A stretch of DNA of 64,000 nt from Ustilaginoidea virens (GCF_000687475.1 NC_057319.1:2356001-2420000), one strand, 5' to 3'. Shown: positions 21,348-33,508, numbered from the stretch's first letter. The notes: generated from the letters alone by a model not told the origin. Program-made: numbers and translations.

Positions 21348-22420
21348 ATGAGTGCATCGAGGCCAAGGGGCAAGAAAAAGAGGTGCACAAACTTGGGTTG
21401 AATCTTGACGTATCCTTCATCGTCCAGGGCCGAGCAAGGAAGATACGTTGCGGTCGACTTGCTCTTGGATACGGCCATGATTACTTGACTGGCTGACATT
21501 TTGTGTCCGTTTGTGAATTCAATCTCGTACTCGGGAGATGAATCAGTCGTTGCAACCTTGTTGATGGTGCATAGTCTGAGGCTCATCAGGACTTGTACAT
21601 CAGCTTCCTGCAACAATTCCAACGCCTTGTCTTTGCACTCATCCGAGAGACCTTCGGAGGAAAGCAGCTTCTCTCCAGAGTGGACAAGAGTGACCTTGAC
21701 ATCGGGCTTGGCTAGCTTGAGCTCAGCTGCCATCTCGATACCTACTGCACCTCCACCCACGACGACGACACCATGTCTTGCGCTGCTGACGGCATGAATG
21801 TGCTCCTCAGCCTCAAGGAGATACTGCTTCTTCGTCAAGGACTGAGGAACCACGGGCCAGACCCGTCGCAGACCAGTGGCGGCTACAAAAAAGTCATACT
21901 TGTTTGTCATGGCAGCCTTGGTGGTGCTGTCAATCGTAGTGACCGTCTTTGCCTCACAGTCCACAGTGCTAACGGAGCCCCGGATGAACCTGACCTGAGG
22001 GTTATTCAAGCCTGGTAGGTCTTGAAACTTGACCCAGGCCTTCTTGGCATAGTCCTCGTCTGCCAAAGCGAGAGGAGAGCCGATCAAGTGATCTGTTGCA
22101 CATGATTAGAGCTAATCAATCTCCCCTTTACACGGATTGCGTGGGCAGGTGGAGTTTTATTAAAGTCAACTGTTGTTATTCTTCTTTATTGTTATTTTTT
22201 TCTTCTTACAGAATCCATCCCTCTCATCCGCAATGGTAATGTCCCACTTCACTCGAGGCAATTCAGGGTGGTGTTCATATTTTTTCTGGGACATTCGCGG
22301 GGTAAGACCCTGACCAAGATCGAGAAGATTTACGGCTGTGGATAAACCGGCATAGGAACCTCCAGCGATGAAGATGCGAATGGTAGGCTCACTGTCTATA
22401 CTTGGTGGCGCTGGACTCAT
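20807..22420 (-). CDS. AMID/AIF-like FAD-dependent pyridine nucleotide-disulphide oxidoreductase
   Basis: Four exons on the minus strand: 22420-22210, 22092-21393, 21236-20932 and 20862-20807, giving 423 residues. Donors are GTAAGA, GTTTGT and GTAAGT; the second intron contains a 29-base T run in the sense strand. The joins restore ADERDGFYHLIGSP, an uninterrupted QPNAVFSP and a C-terminal GFTICWNWMGLGG, the usual end of this family. An FAD-binding GGSYAGLS sits near residues 20-27 and an NAD(P)-binding GVVVVGGGAVGIEMA near 179-192. FAGD-type late motif: LCAGDLAKWSGIKRCG. No mitochondrial presequence is obvious. The gene is divergent from the ABC transporter gene and the region between them has a perfect iron-GATA site. 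It could reduce flavin, quinone or ferric siderophore, but no substrate is shown; bystander status is possible. Confidence 0.82.
21317..21345. repeat. 29-base A run inside an oxidoreductase intron
   Basis: Poly-A on the plus strand, poly-U in the pre-mRNA, inside intron 2 of the oxidoreductase gene between the GTTTGT donor and the TTCAG acceptor. Confidence 0.85.
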
Positions 22421-23492
22421 TTTGTGATTCTCGGGAAGAACAAAGACGAATAATTTATCTTGAAGGGAGTGTTGGTATGAAATGATTTCAGAGATGACAT
22501 GAGACGAATAAAGACATGAGGGTGAAGCCCAGCTTTGCTGACGCGGAAAGACGGTAAGAAGGAAGATTGACCCGCACGTGGGGGGAGGGGAATGGTCAGA
22601 GACAACGGAGAAAGGGGGGATACGTGGATCACGACAGATAAATTAGCTTGCATATTTGTACATGACATGATGGAACCGGCAGGAACAGGCGTATCAGACT
22701 ATGGCAATTCAGAGTGGCTTACAAAGCAAGGCGGCGACCAAGACTCGAAATGCCGTGTTTGCTCCGTCCATGACACAAAAATGAAGAAAGAAGAAATAAT
22801 CGAATCAAACAAGATTGGGGCGGCTCATTTGCATGCGCCGAATCGCTGGACTTTGGTCGAAAAAGTGTGTGACATGCTGCACACGTCTTTGCTTCAGTCA
22901 TCCTGTTTGACAACTCTCTCATGTTCTCTGAGCGCGATGCCACATCGGTTACATACGCTCTCTGAAGCACGGGCAATTCCAGGACTCAGAAAAGAACAAG
23001 GAACGTTGACCTAACAAAGCAGCTCGACTCGAGCCGCTCGCAAGGACTCAGCAGAACGGTTCTGCTGCTAACAAGGAAATTGAACTTGACACCAAAGATG
23101 CGATTTGGCTGGGAAGGGTGTCCAGAGCAAAATACAAGCATAAATTTCTCAAGGTGCTTTGAGCAGGGATGCGTTTTACGACGTGGCATGCTTATCAGAT
23201 GCTGCTAATGGATGTGGTTGGTCAAGCCGACAAGTGCGGGCACGCGAGCTTTGGGAAGGCACTACGGAGTACGCCGATACTTGCCAAGGCAAGCTTGGCT
23301 GGCCTCACGCCGCCCCCGCCCATATGTGTACAGAATGACAGATTTTCTAACCCCAGACATCAGTTGTCATGTCAATCTTTTCTGACCAAGGCGGACGAGT
23401 TATTTGCTCCAAAACAGTTGTGGTACGCAAGGATCCTTTCGGTATCCTTGTACGTAATAGGGATGATCATGAACCCACAAACCACACGAAAA

Positions 23493-23502
23493 TTATCTGA
23501 TC
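23493..23502 (-). promoter_or_regulatory. Perfect iron-responsive GATA site (minus strand GATCAGATAA)
   Basis: Reads TTATCTGATC on the plus strand; its complement matches RATCWGATAA at all ten positions. It is about 0.69 kb upstream of the transporter start and 1.07 kb upstream of the oxidoreductase start, so it could serve either or both. Confidence 0.6.
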
Positions 23503-23880
23503 CGACGGCGGCGACGGCGGCGGCGGCGACAACCCCACAAGCCCCTGTCTGGCTTTTTCTAGACAAGGGGGCGTGCGCATGAATCCCTCTCCACCTGGAA
23601 AATTTCACTTCTCATTTTCCCCTCTTCTCCACCTCACCAGTGGATGCAAACAGTACACAGTATACGCAGCACGGCCTGACAATGCACCTTGGGGCCCTGG
23701 GCCCTGGCTGCTTTGGAGAAGCCATGACAAGGGACAAGTGAGTGATCTGATGAGCTCCGGGCACTATCATGCGGCTGGCTCGAACTCCAGAGCTTTTGAA
23801 TCAGTTAGCTACTTCGTCAACAGCAGCGGCTTCAGTTCTCTAAAACACCGCGAAAAGCAATCGACTGTACGAATTCGCAA

Positions 23881-23911
23881 AAAAAAATAAAAAAAAATAA
23901 AAAAAAATAAA
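23881..23911. repeat. AAAAAAATAA decamer repeat, three copies
   Basis: Three perfect tandem decamers in the promoter side of the ABC transporter gene. Confidence 0.8.
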
Positions 23912-24190
23912 GAGATGTCGGTGGTGTTACTATAACACCGAGAAGCTCAAAGTCCAGATACTGAGCAATGACGACAGCTTGAACTACCCGTCCTCACACC
24001 TTTGCCGGTGTTCTATACCTCTCTCCGTCGCATTGTCCACGGAAGCGAGGTTGCTATTGTTTCCCCCTTCTTTACGAAGTTTCTTTCCGAGCCCACTTCG
24101 TAGCATGAATGTCGGCTTTGCTTTAGTGTCGTTGAGTTCATGCAAAGATCGCTCCCGGCAAAAGAAGCCTAGTTTGCTAGTAGGAGCAGA

Positions 24191-27100
24191 ATGGCTACTA
24201 AACACGAGGCATTCAACGCAAAGGACACTTCTCCGACAAAGCCAGCTTCGCAAAGGAATGAGCCCACAGGTGCTGCCACAGTCCCAGAACAGCCGCCGCC
24301 AAAGAGTAACGTATGCAACGAAGCGATCTTTCAGAGATGGCCAGGATTCACGAAAGCGCTGACCTTGCACCCAAATCCCAGTTTTTCAGCTACTTCGAAT
24401 TACTATTCTACGCAAATCCAACATGGATCGATATCTTCCTGTTAATTTTCGGCACCCTTTGCGCCTGTGGCGCTGGCGTACCCTTTCCTTTGATGGGTAT
24501 TCTATTTGGTCAGGTTCTCGATAACCTGAACCAGGCGACATGCGATTTGCAAACCTCGAAAAGCACGAGTGAGATTCAGTCAGACGTCAACAGAAAAGTC
24601 TTGATCTTGGTATATATCTCCATTGCAAACTTCATCGTCATATACATGTATATTGTGTCATGGAGCATCTTCAGTCGCCGCCTTGAAGCCCGCATCAGAG
24701 ACCGCTATTTACAGACTTTGTTGCATCAGGATGCTGTCTTCTACGACAGACGCCAGGCAGGCGAGCTCACATCCCGAATGAATAACGATATACAAGTTAT
24801 CCAGGCGGGAACATCGGAAAAGGTCGGTATTTGCATAGCATGCAGTTCGTTCTTCCTCTCATCATATGCAGTTGCCTTCTCCAGGGACTACAAACTCGCG
24901 GCGATGCTCTTCTTTTTGATTCCTGCGTTTCTTTTGATGGCTGCAGTTGCCAGCATATTCACCCGCAAGTACACAAGCCGTATGTTAGGGGCAATCGCCG
25001 CAGCATCGTCCATTGCACAGGAAGCACTGTCCAACATTGCCGTCGTGCAGGCATTCGGAGCGGGCCCTCGTCTCGAAGCCAAGTTTGCGTCCACGATGAT
25101 GAACGCGCAAAAGGAGGGGATAAAAAAAGCCTGTACCGTAGCCATCCAGGCTGGAGCGCTTACTTTCATCGCCTACGCTGCCAACGGATTTGCCTTTTGG
25201 CAAGGTAGCAGGCGGATAGCTGATTCTGTCGAGGCAGGTGGGGATGGCGTGTCTGTCGGACGAACATATACGGTCATATTTCTTATTATAGATTGTAAGA
25301 GATATCCCCCGGAAGGAATTGGTAATTTTCGCACAGATTCTAACTGAACCCGCAGCTTGCATTATTTTGGGATCCGTTGCACCTCTCCTTCCCATCATTG
25401 GCGCCGCGTCTGCATCCTTCCAAAAGTTAAAGGCTGATATAGAGTCGCCTTCTGCTATCAACTCCCAATCGGACTTGGGTGAGAGACTGCCACTCACGGT
25501 ATCCGGTTCTGTCGAATTCCATAATGTTTGTTTTGCCTACGTTTCCCGGCCCGATCGTCCCGTATTGAAGCAAGTGTCATTCAGTTGCCCTGCTGGAAAG
25601 CACACCGCTTTGGTTGGGTTGTCGGGGAGTGGCAAATCCACCGTTGCTGGACTCATATCAAGGATTTACGATCCTACGGAAGGAAATATCACATTGGACG
25701 GCCAGAATCTGCGAACTATAAATGTAAGCAACCTTCGGAGTTTCATAGGCCTTGTCCAGCAGGAGCCATCGCTCCTAGACCGTTCTATTCTAGAGAACAT
25801 TGCGCATGGGGTTATCAACTCCCCATGGCCAAACCATCAGCGGTTTCACTCTATAATCCTCGGCTCAGGACTTGCCGAGATTTCTTCACGTCTTAGAGCA
25901 GGGGGCGACCTGACTCTTCTTGCGAACGAGCATTGTCAAGACATGGCAGATCTGATACAAATGGTTCGCGATGCTGCTTCTTTGGCTGACGCGGCAACCT
26001 TTATCGGCAAGCTTGAAGACGGATTTGGTACGAAAGTAGGCCCTGGAGGTAAACTTCTCAGCGGCGGTCAGAGGCAAAGGGTCGCTCTCGCACGAGCTCT
26101 TATCCGAAATCCCAAAGTCCTAGTCTTGGATGAAGCTACCGCATCTCTCGACTCCGCCAGCGAACTCCGCATCCAGATGGCCATCGAATCTATTGCTAAA
26201 GGCCGTACTGTTATTGCCATCGCTCATAGGCTTTCCACTATCAAGAACGCTGACAATATCATTGTTATGAACAACGGTGAAATTGTAGAGCAGGGTTCGC
26301 ATTGGGAACTCATGGCTCTCAATGGCTCGTACGCGGGAATGGTCCGGCTCCAAAACATTGAGCATTCACAGAATGATGATGTACCGTCCATGGCAAGTAC
26401 TGCAAGAGACGATGCAAAGAGTTCCACTGATGAGAAGGACTCTGTCGTTGAAAAGGTTGAGGGGACAGAAGTGGGGACAAGTCCGGAAGAGTGTCCGAAG
26501 CAATCGAGCGCTTCCGCACAAGACGCGTCTGACCCCCATGCAAAAAAATCTGGCTGGCAAGTTGTCAGCAATCTGAGTCTGATGGCCCGACCAACCCTGT
26601 CATGGCTATTGTTGGCAGTTGCCACTGGCACCATTGTAGGGGCTACTTTTACGGGTGCCGGGCTAATTTTTGGCAACACTGTTGGGAGGCTTAGCCCGTG
26701 CAATGCGCCTGCGGATATTCGCTGGGCTGGAAGTTTCTTTGGCGGCATGTTCTTCATGCTTGCCGTCGTCGAGCTGTTTGCTAACTCTGCTTGCTGGACC
26801 TCTTTCGGATATGTGTCTGAAAAACTCTTATACAAGATCCGCGTGCTTTGTTTTCGTTCTCTTTATGAGCAAGATATGGACTTCCATCAGGCTGGCGGTC
26901 GTAGCCCTGCTTCCCTGCTATCTGTCATTACAGCTGATGCCGCAGCAGTTGGTGGGTTCAGCGGTTCGATTATCGGCAATTGCTTCTCCATCATTGTCAA
27001 TTTCATCGCCGCCATTACAGTTTCGCATATATTGTCATGGAAAATCGCGGTAGTGTGTCTGGTCACGGTGCCTATTCTTCTGGGTTCCGGAATTCTTCAG

Positions 27101-28378
27101 CTGCGCGCTCTTACTAGGTTTGAGCGCAAACATGCAAATTCTTTCGCCAACGCCATTGGTATCACTGTTGAAGCTGTCAACTCGTACAAGACCGTGGCCT
27201 CGCTATCTCTGGAAAAGGAGGTTCTCTGCGCTTACCGGCGCGCTCTTAGAGCACCTCAAAAGGCCATGGCGGCCGGGACCGCGTATGCCAATGTCTGGCT
27301 GGCCATTTCCTACGGCACCGGCAACCTCGTCTATGCGTTTGCGTATTGGTGGGGCTCAAGTAGAATCACCGAGGGAGAAGCTACTCCCACCGAGTTCTTC
27401 TCCATTCTGGTGGCAATGCTAGTTAGCGCCCAGCTTTGGGGCAACATGTTTAGCCTTGCTCCAGAAGTCTCTCGAGCTCGCGAGGCAGGGTCACGAATTC
27501 TGAGCCTGATCGACCAGGGATCCTGCAAGAACCTCGCGGTCGGGGAGTCAGAGCTTCTGAAGCAACCTGCCAGGGAGAGAGACGTCGAGGCCGTCGCTGA
27601 CGGAGCTCATCATGCGGTATCAACGAGCAAAGGTGCCACGGTGACTTTCAAAGAGGTGTCCTTCGCATACCCAGCACGCCCTAACGTGCCCATTGTACGA
27701 AATATGTCGTTTACCATTCAAGCCGGTCAATTCTGCGGTTTGGTCGGACCGTCAGGAGCCGGCAAGTCAACGGTCATGTCTCTTGTGCAGAGGATGTACA
27801 AGCCTACGGCTGGGTCCATTGAGATTGACGGCTTCAATATCTGTGCGAGAGAGGGTGCAGAGTTCCGGAACAGCATTGCTGTGGTGCCCCAAGATTGCGC
27901 CTTGTTCGACGGCACCATCAGGTTCAACGTTGCTCTCGGTGCCACACCCAACCACGAAGCAAGCGACGAGGAAATCGAAGAAGCCTGTCGTCTGGCAAAC
28001 ATTCACGACACCATCATGTCTCTTCCTGACGCATACGATACTGAGTGCGGGCCCAACGGATCACGTCTTTCGGGAGGCCAGCGTCAAAGATTGGCCATTG
28101 CTCGGGCCCTCGTTCGAAAGCCCAAACTTCTCCTTCTGGACGAGAGCACGAGCGCTCTTGACGCCGAGAGCGAAAAGGCCCTGCAAATAGGCTTGGAGCG
28201 AGCAGGCCGGGGCATTACAGTAATTGCCATTACACATCGCCTGCATACTGTACGACGAGCAGACGTAATATTTGTTATAGAGGGCGGGGAAGTCATAGAG
28301 AAGGGTCGGCATGAAGAGCTGGTGGAAAGGAGTGAAACATATCGAACGAATGCACTGCAGCAGATGCTTGGGACATGA
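24191..28378 (+). CDS. sitT: SitT-like full-size ABCB (MDR-type) transporter
   Basis: TMD-NBD-TMD-NBD protein. A clear 61-nt intron (25295-25355, GTAAGA...CGCAG) splits the first membrane domain. NBD1 has GLSGSGKST and LSGGQRQRVALARAL with VLDEATASLD; NBD2 has GPSGAGKST and LSGGQRQRLAIARAL with LLDESTSALD. NBD1 carries an insert of about 45 residues between the Q-loop region (VQQEPSLLDRSILENIAHG) and the signature, as I recall for the SitT group. The N-terminus is uncertain. ATG 24313 gives 1334 residues, with an in-frame TAA just upstream at 24307. An extra intron 24270-24334 (weak GTGCTG donor, TTTCAG acceptor) would join an exon starting at 24191 in frame and give 1353 residues, which I prefer slightly. 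Likely moves siderophore, precursors or toxic hydrophobic compounds across a membrane; substrate is inferred from the cluster only. Confidence 0.82.
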
Positions 28379-30099
28379 GGCTTTTGGCGGGTTGGGGGTT
28401 GGCAAAAGATGGTGATTATTTGCACACGAAAGCATGGGAGCAAAGTTGTGCACGGTGTTTACACACATGTACTTGGCTAGAAGCAGAAGAAGAGCAAAAT
28501 TGCAAGATGACGGATGCAGCAATAGCAGTCGCAGTCGCATCACGCACTGTGTCAGGAATGGCTTTCAGACTTGGTCCCATGAGAGGGAGTAGCTATGTAC
28601 CATCTGAGAGAGAAGCTGGAAAGAAGGTGGGCGGATGCAGCATCGGTCATTCGACCGAGAGAGTAGGGAGTTTCGACTGGAGTCCTTGGGGGAATGAGGG
28701 AGAGATGGCTATCAGGTAGTACAACGTTGCCTACCCCGGTGCCGTTTCATGATATCTGAAGAAGATACTGTCAAGAGGTTGAAAACTGACGTTGCTGCTT
28801 GCAGACACTCAACCATCAGCTCTATGCTGTGCCCTCAGCCATGTGCAACACGACGGTTCAAGGTCAGATGCCGCGCAGAATAGCCTGGTCTATAATCTCG
28901 AGATGCTTCGTGAGACGTTTTGTGTCTTTTCCATTTACTTACATATGTACGTTGGGCGCGCGCCCGCCCCGTTTTGGTAAACCTGCAGCGGCAGCGTGCC
29001 CCTGGGTCGTGTGATGATGGAGGCGGATTACGGGGATCAAGTAAGGTCTGATGCTTTCTTGCGCCGGCTTTTGCGATGCCTTTTTTTTTTTTTTTTTTTT
29101 TTTTCCCCAAACGTCGCCGGCTTTCCCGGTTAGGAATTTAAGCACTCTCCTCACCCTCCATTCTTGCGTGTAAGGAATAAAGTATGGAAAACGGAGTACG
29201 GAGCATCGCACTGTACAGAATGTTTTTATATGCAGCCCGCAGGCTGGCCTGGTTGAGAAATCCTGCACATGACTGCCACTGCCACTGGTACACTGCATAA
29301 ATGGGATAATAGGCAAAGTTGGTTATCCACTCAGGCTCCGGTATCCTCCACACATGTCTCAAGGGCCATATGCCATTGGATGATTGGATGCCTCTCTACC
29401 TTAACCGCTGCGGCCCCGCCCTCAGGGATGCAGGCCAATCGTGTGGATCTTGTTCACCATTCCTACTCTTCACACGTTGAACCCCGTCGAGTCGGCGGCT
29501 ATCAACCAAAGTCTCCTTGTACATACCTAGGTGCCTAGTAACGGGAACATCATGACCTAACAAAGTCTCGAACCCGTCAACCTCCTCGGTACCGCGCATT
29601 GGTGTCTATTACCGGTCACATTCCCTTTAGGAGGCGTGGCGCGACGGCAATTGCGGACTGGGTGGGTTCGTCTCCCTTCGCTTTACCATCTTCAACGAGC
29701 TAACTAGCGCCATCCTGTCCTTTCAACCACACGACCGGACAGAACGTTGGAACGCTCCACAATAATTAACTCTCTCAATGCGGTAGCAGGTGGTTATCCA
29801 ACCCAGCTGCCACAATTCCGACGTCCGCTCAGTCCGACGTTCCCTCCTCTGCTCCTGGCACGGGCATCCACAACCCCAACTCTTGGACCTCGACGACCGG
29901 CCATTGCCGAGGGGGGGGGGAAACCGACACTCAAACCGACAGTCTCTTTGGTTTGCGAGAGGAAAGCCTCATTGGCAGCGAAACCTTTGAGCTCGACGAT
30001 TTTTGCCATATAGAGGACCACGGAAAAAAAGACGGCTCAGAGAAACGGAGACAAGAGAAGCGATACCGCAAAAGATTGTGGGTCGAATCGCAGGACGAG
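28379..30099. other. Intergenic region upstream of the phosphate transporter
   Basis: Contains the transporter 3' end, a T run at about 29082-29104 and the probable promoter and leader of the SPX gene. The frame ahead of the SPX ATG is open from about 29953 but lacks homology-like features. No gene called. Confidence 0.55.
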
Positions 30100-32913
30100 A
30101 TGAAGTTCTCTCACAGCATCCAATTCAACGCTGTTCCTGACTGGAGCAGCCACTACGTTGCATATAGCAACCTTAAGAAACTGTACGCAATATTTGGACT
30201 GCCGGCCAAGATTTGCTGACGACAATCTCTGTATGTCGACGGCGAAAACGTGGAAATTCACCGCTAATCACGTATTGTTATTCCCCCCCCCCCAGTATCT
30301 ACCAACTCGAGAAAGCTGTGCATCAAGCACGGGCTGGCGACTCGGAATCCAGACCTCTCATATCCAGCGAAGATCCCACCGAAGTTTTCAGCAGAGCCCT
30401 TGGTGTTGAGCTCGAGAAAATATGCTCCTTCTATGTTTCCAAAGAGGGTGAGCTTCTGGAAGAGGTCAATCAACTCGTCAAGGATGTTGGGGAGAGGCCA
30501 TCGACAGACGGAAACGATTTGCGGCGCATGTCGTCCGAGGATGGGCATCGCCCGCCTCTGCGGCGGACCAGCTTTTCTCGCGGCTCCGATGACGACATCG
30601 AGGATAGCGCCAGCGACGAAGATGTCGATGATGAGACTACCGTTCTCAACAAAGCCAGGAGCAGTGGCGGACGTCGAAGAACGGTTGCCATTGCTGGCCA
30701 CCACATCACCGACGCGGCTGCTTCATCCGAGTACGGCCGCTCCGCGCGCAGATACAGCACCTACGATGACTATGGCGACCAATCCATCATGTTCTCTTCT
30801 GCGCTATTTTCGTCCGGCATCATGCTGAAAAAGCGCATCATCAGTCTCTACGTCCAGCTTTGCGAACTCAAGTCCTATGCTCAACTGAACAAGACAGGAT
30901 TCAGCAAGGTTCTCAAAAAATTCGACAAGATTCTGGACAAGGAGCTCAAGGGTCCCTACATGAAAGCTAATGTTGACACAGCGTACCCGTTCAAGTATGA
31001 GACGAAGAAGATTGTCGAGGAGAACATCGAAAAGATGGAACAGGCATACACAGAGGTTGTCACTGGCGGCGACCGAGAACTTGCCCAAAAGGATCTGCGA
31101 TCTCACCTGAGAGAGCACGTTGTTTGGGAGCGCAATACTGTGTGGAGGGATCTCATTGGAATCGAGCGCCGCGCCGAAGCCGCTCGTTTCGGGCAATCAT
31201 TCCTCGGGCAAGATCAAACTGCAGTGCCGAAGCGATTGCAGGGTGATGACGAAGAGCGCGCGACAACAACACAGTTCATAACCCCGCTGGGGAGACTTTC
31301 TATACCAAGTTGGCTTGTAGGCTCATCATTTCTAACTCTCATTGTCACTGTAGCCATCTTCTGCGCCCTCCTGGCCATTCCAATCATGGAGAAGCCAGAG
31401 GAGCAAAACTGCCTGGCTCTGCTGGTCTTTGTCAGCTTACTATGGGCCACCGAGGTATGCGCGCTGCTTCTGTAGCCAAGACAAAACCGCTCCTTCATTA
31501 CTGACGATACTCTACAAAGACAATTCCTCTTTTTGTGACGTCACTCCTCATCCCCTTCTTGTCCGTCGTCCTCCGAGTCGTTTGTGATGAGAACAGCGCC
31601 GAGCATGAGCGTCTTGATGCGAAAGAGGCCACCAACTCAATCTTTGCAGCCATGTGGAGTCCTGTCATCATGTTGCTGCTCGGCGGCTTCACGCTAGCAG
31701 CAGCTCTTTCCAAATGCAAGATTGATAAGCGCCTTGCAACGCTCATTCTTAGCAAGGCTGGAACTCGGCCGGGGACAGTTCTCATAGCCAACATGTTCGT
31801 CGCTGCGTTTGCCTCCATGCTGATTAGCAACGTCGCTGCTCCCGTATTGTGCTACTCCATCATCGAGGCAAGTTCCCAAAAAGCTCTTCCCCTTTGATAG
31901 TGACACTGCCGTCTGACCCTCAACCTACAGCCAATGCTCCGAACCTTACCCGCAGACTCAAACATGTCCAAGGCTGTCATTATCGGTATTGCTCTGGCGT
32001 CCAATATCGGCGGTATGCTCTCGCCGATTGCGTCTCCCCAAAATGTCATCGCCATGGGCATCATGAAACCGGAGCCAATGTGGCTGCAGTGGTTCTTCAT
32101 CGTCATACCTGTTGGAGCTGTTTCCATCGGACTCATTTGGGCGCTGCTGTCGGTGACATTTCAACCAGGCAAAGGAACCGTCATTTCACCAATTCGCCCG
32201 CTGAAGGAACAATTCTCCGGAGTGCAATGGTTCGTATCCATTGTCACTGTCCTGACCATTGGTCTGTGGTGCGCAAGTCACCAGATGGACCATATTTTCG
32301 GTGACATGGGTGTGATTGCAATCATTCCCATAGTCCTATTCTTCGGCATTGGTGTCTTGACCAAGGAGGACTTCAACAACTTCCCGTGGACCATCATCAT
32401 ACTAGCCGCAGGTGGTCTGTCTCTCGGCAAAGCTGTGCGGTCATCGGGTCTCCTTCACACTGTGGCGAAAATGGTGTCGAGCAACGTAGAGGGCATGAGC
32501 CTTTACGTCGTACTGGTGGTCTTCTCGTCACTGATTCTGGTCATCGCAACCTTTATCAGTCATACCGTGGCGGCCCTCATTTTTCTTCCTCTTGTCTTTG
32601 ACGTCGGCATGTCGATGGATCAGCCTCAGCCGAACTTGCTGGTCATGGGCGGAGTCCTCATGTGCAGTGCAGCCATGGGTCTGCCTACCAGCGGCTTCCC
32701 AAATATGAGTAAGTCCTACTGCTGTGGTCTGCGTCGAGGTGGCCGAACAAGCGCTAATGAGGTGCAGCCGCCATCATGAAGGAGGATGCCACGGGTCAAA
32801 GATACCTTGGAGTAAAGCATTTCATCAGCAGAGGCATCCCCAGTAGTGTGCTCACCCTCATGGTTGTCATCACGTTGGGCTACGGAATCATGCAGGTGGC
32901 AGGTTTAGACTAA
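30100..32913 (+). CDS. SPX-SLC13 phosphate transporter (Pho87/Pho90/Pho91 family)
   Basis: Five exons, 30100-30182, 30296-31454, 31520-31867, 31931-32708 and 32768-32913, give 837 residues. The start MKFSHSIQFNAVPDWSSHY is the canonical opening of an SPX domain, and the first splice restores NLKKLIYQLEKAVHQ. SPX runs to about residue 318, with an acidic, serine-rich insert. A divalent-anion/sodium symporter (SLC13) membrane domain follows from about residue 365 to the end, with many hydrophobic helices and motifs such as NIGGMLSPIASPQN and LPTSGFPNM. In yeast this family covers low-affinity plasma-membrane uptake (Pho87/Pho90) and vacuolar phosphate export (Pho91), with SPX sensing inositol pyrophosphates; which of these applies cannot be told here. 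Intron 3 is of the GC-AG class. Confidence 0.9.
31868..31930 (+). other. GC-AG intron in the phosphate transporter gene
   Basis: 63-nt intron with donor GAG|GCAAGT, branch-like CTGAC and acceptor CTACAG. A GT donor at the nearby GTTCCC would break the frame; the GC donor gives SIIEPMLRTLP in frame. Confidence 0.75.
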
Positions 32914-33508
32914 AAGCGAGCTTCTCTTCTGCATTGGCATGCGAGATATTGGAGTTTGCATTCTCTCCTCCACAGCTTTCCCATTATAAAGACGGCATGA
33001 ATCCGGGCATTTGGGCATTGGGAATATAGAACCTATATTTTAATACTCCTTCTGTTTTTCTTCATTTTGAAAAGAACGTAGCTCTTGGCAGTAAGAATAA
33101 GATGAGAATACGATGTGTCTTGAACGGTAGATGGGAGTTATTGGTTGATACTGTGTGCGTCAAGCCCCACACAAGGTCCGTCACTGTTCATACTGTCCTA
33201 TTAGTACTGTGCGCTAGCGCATCCCCAACTTCCATGTTCTCTCTCCACTGCATGCATGTTGACGCCGATAACCAGCACCAGGTTGGATCGACAAAAGAGC
33301 TACTGTTCCGCCACGCAGACAAAACGAGCCTTTTGCACCTAACAAAGATAGCTCTTCCTCGCTCTCCTCGACGAGATTCAAGCATTGAAAGCTGCGATGC
33401 CCCGCGGCACATAGTCCTGCGAAGCCGCCTTCAATTACACAACATACATCTCATGCTACTACTCGCCTCCGCATAGTGTGGCAAGGTCCGAGCTGGCCCA
33501 CTGGCGCC
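32914..33508. other. Intergenic spacer between phosphate transporter and VPS39
   Basis: Two genes in tandem on the plus strand are separated by about 600 bp, which must hold one terminator and one promoter. Nothing else recognised. Confidence 0.55.

Larger units (their letters stand above)
22421..24190. promoter_or_regulatory. Divergent promoter region of oxidoreductase and ABC transporter genes
   Basis: 1.8 kb between two divergent starts. It contains the perfect iron-GATA site at 23493-23502, a TACGGAGTA at 23273-23281, a GGC/GCG triplet run near 23505-23528 and an A-rich decamer repeat at 23881-23911. No frame looks coding. Confidence 0.6.

Noticed and set aside
29560..29610. Possible minus-strand tRNA (CGAACCC resembling a B box)
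   Set aside because: No paired acceptor stem or A box could be placed around it.
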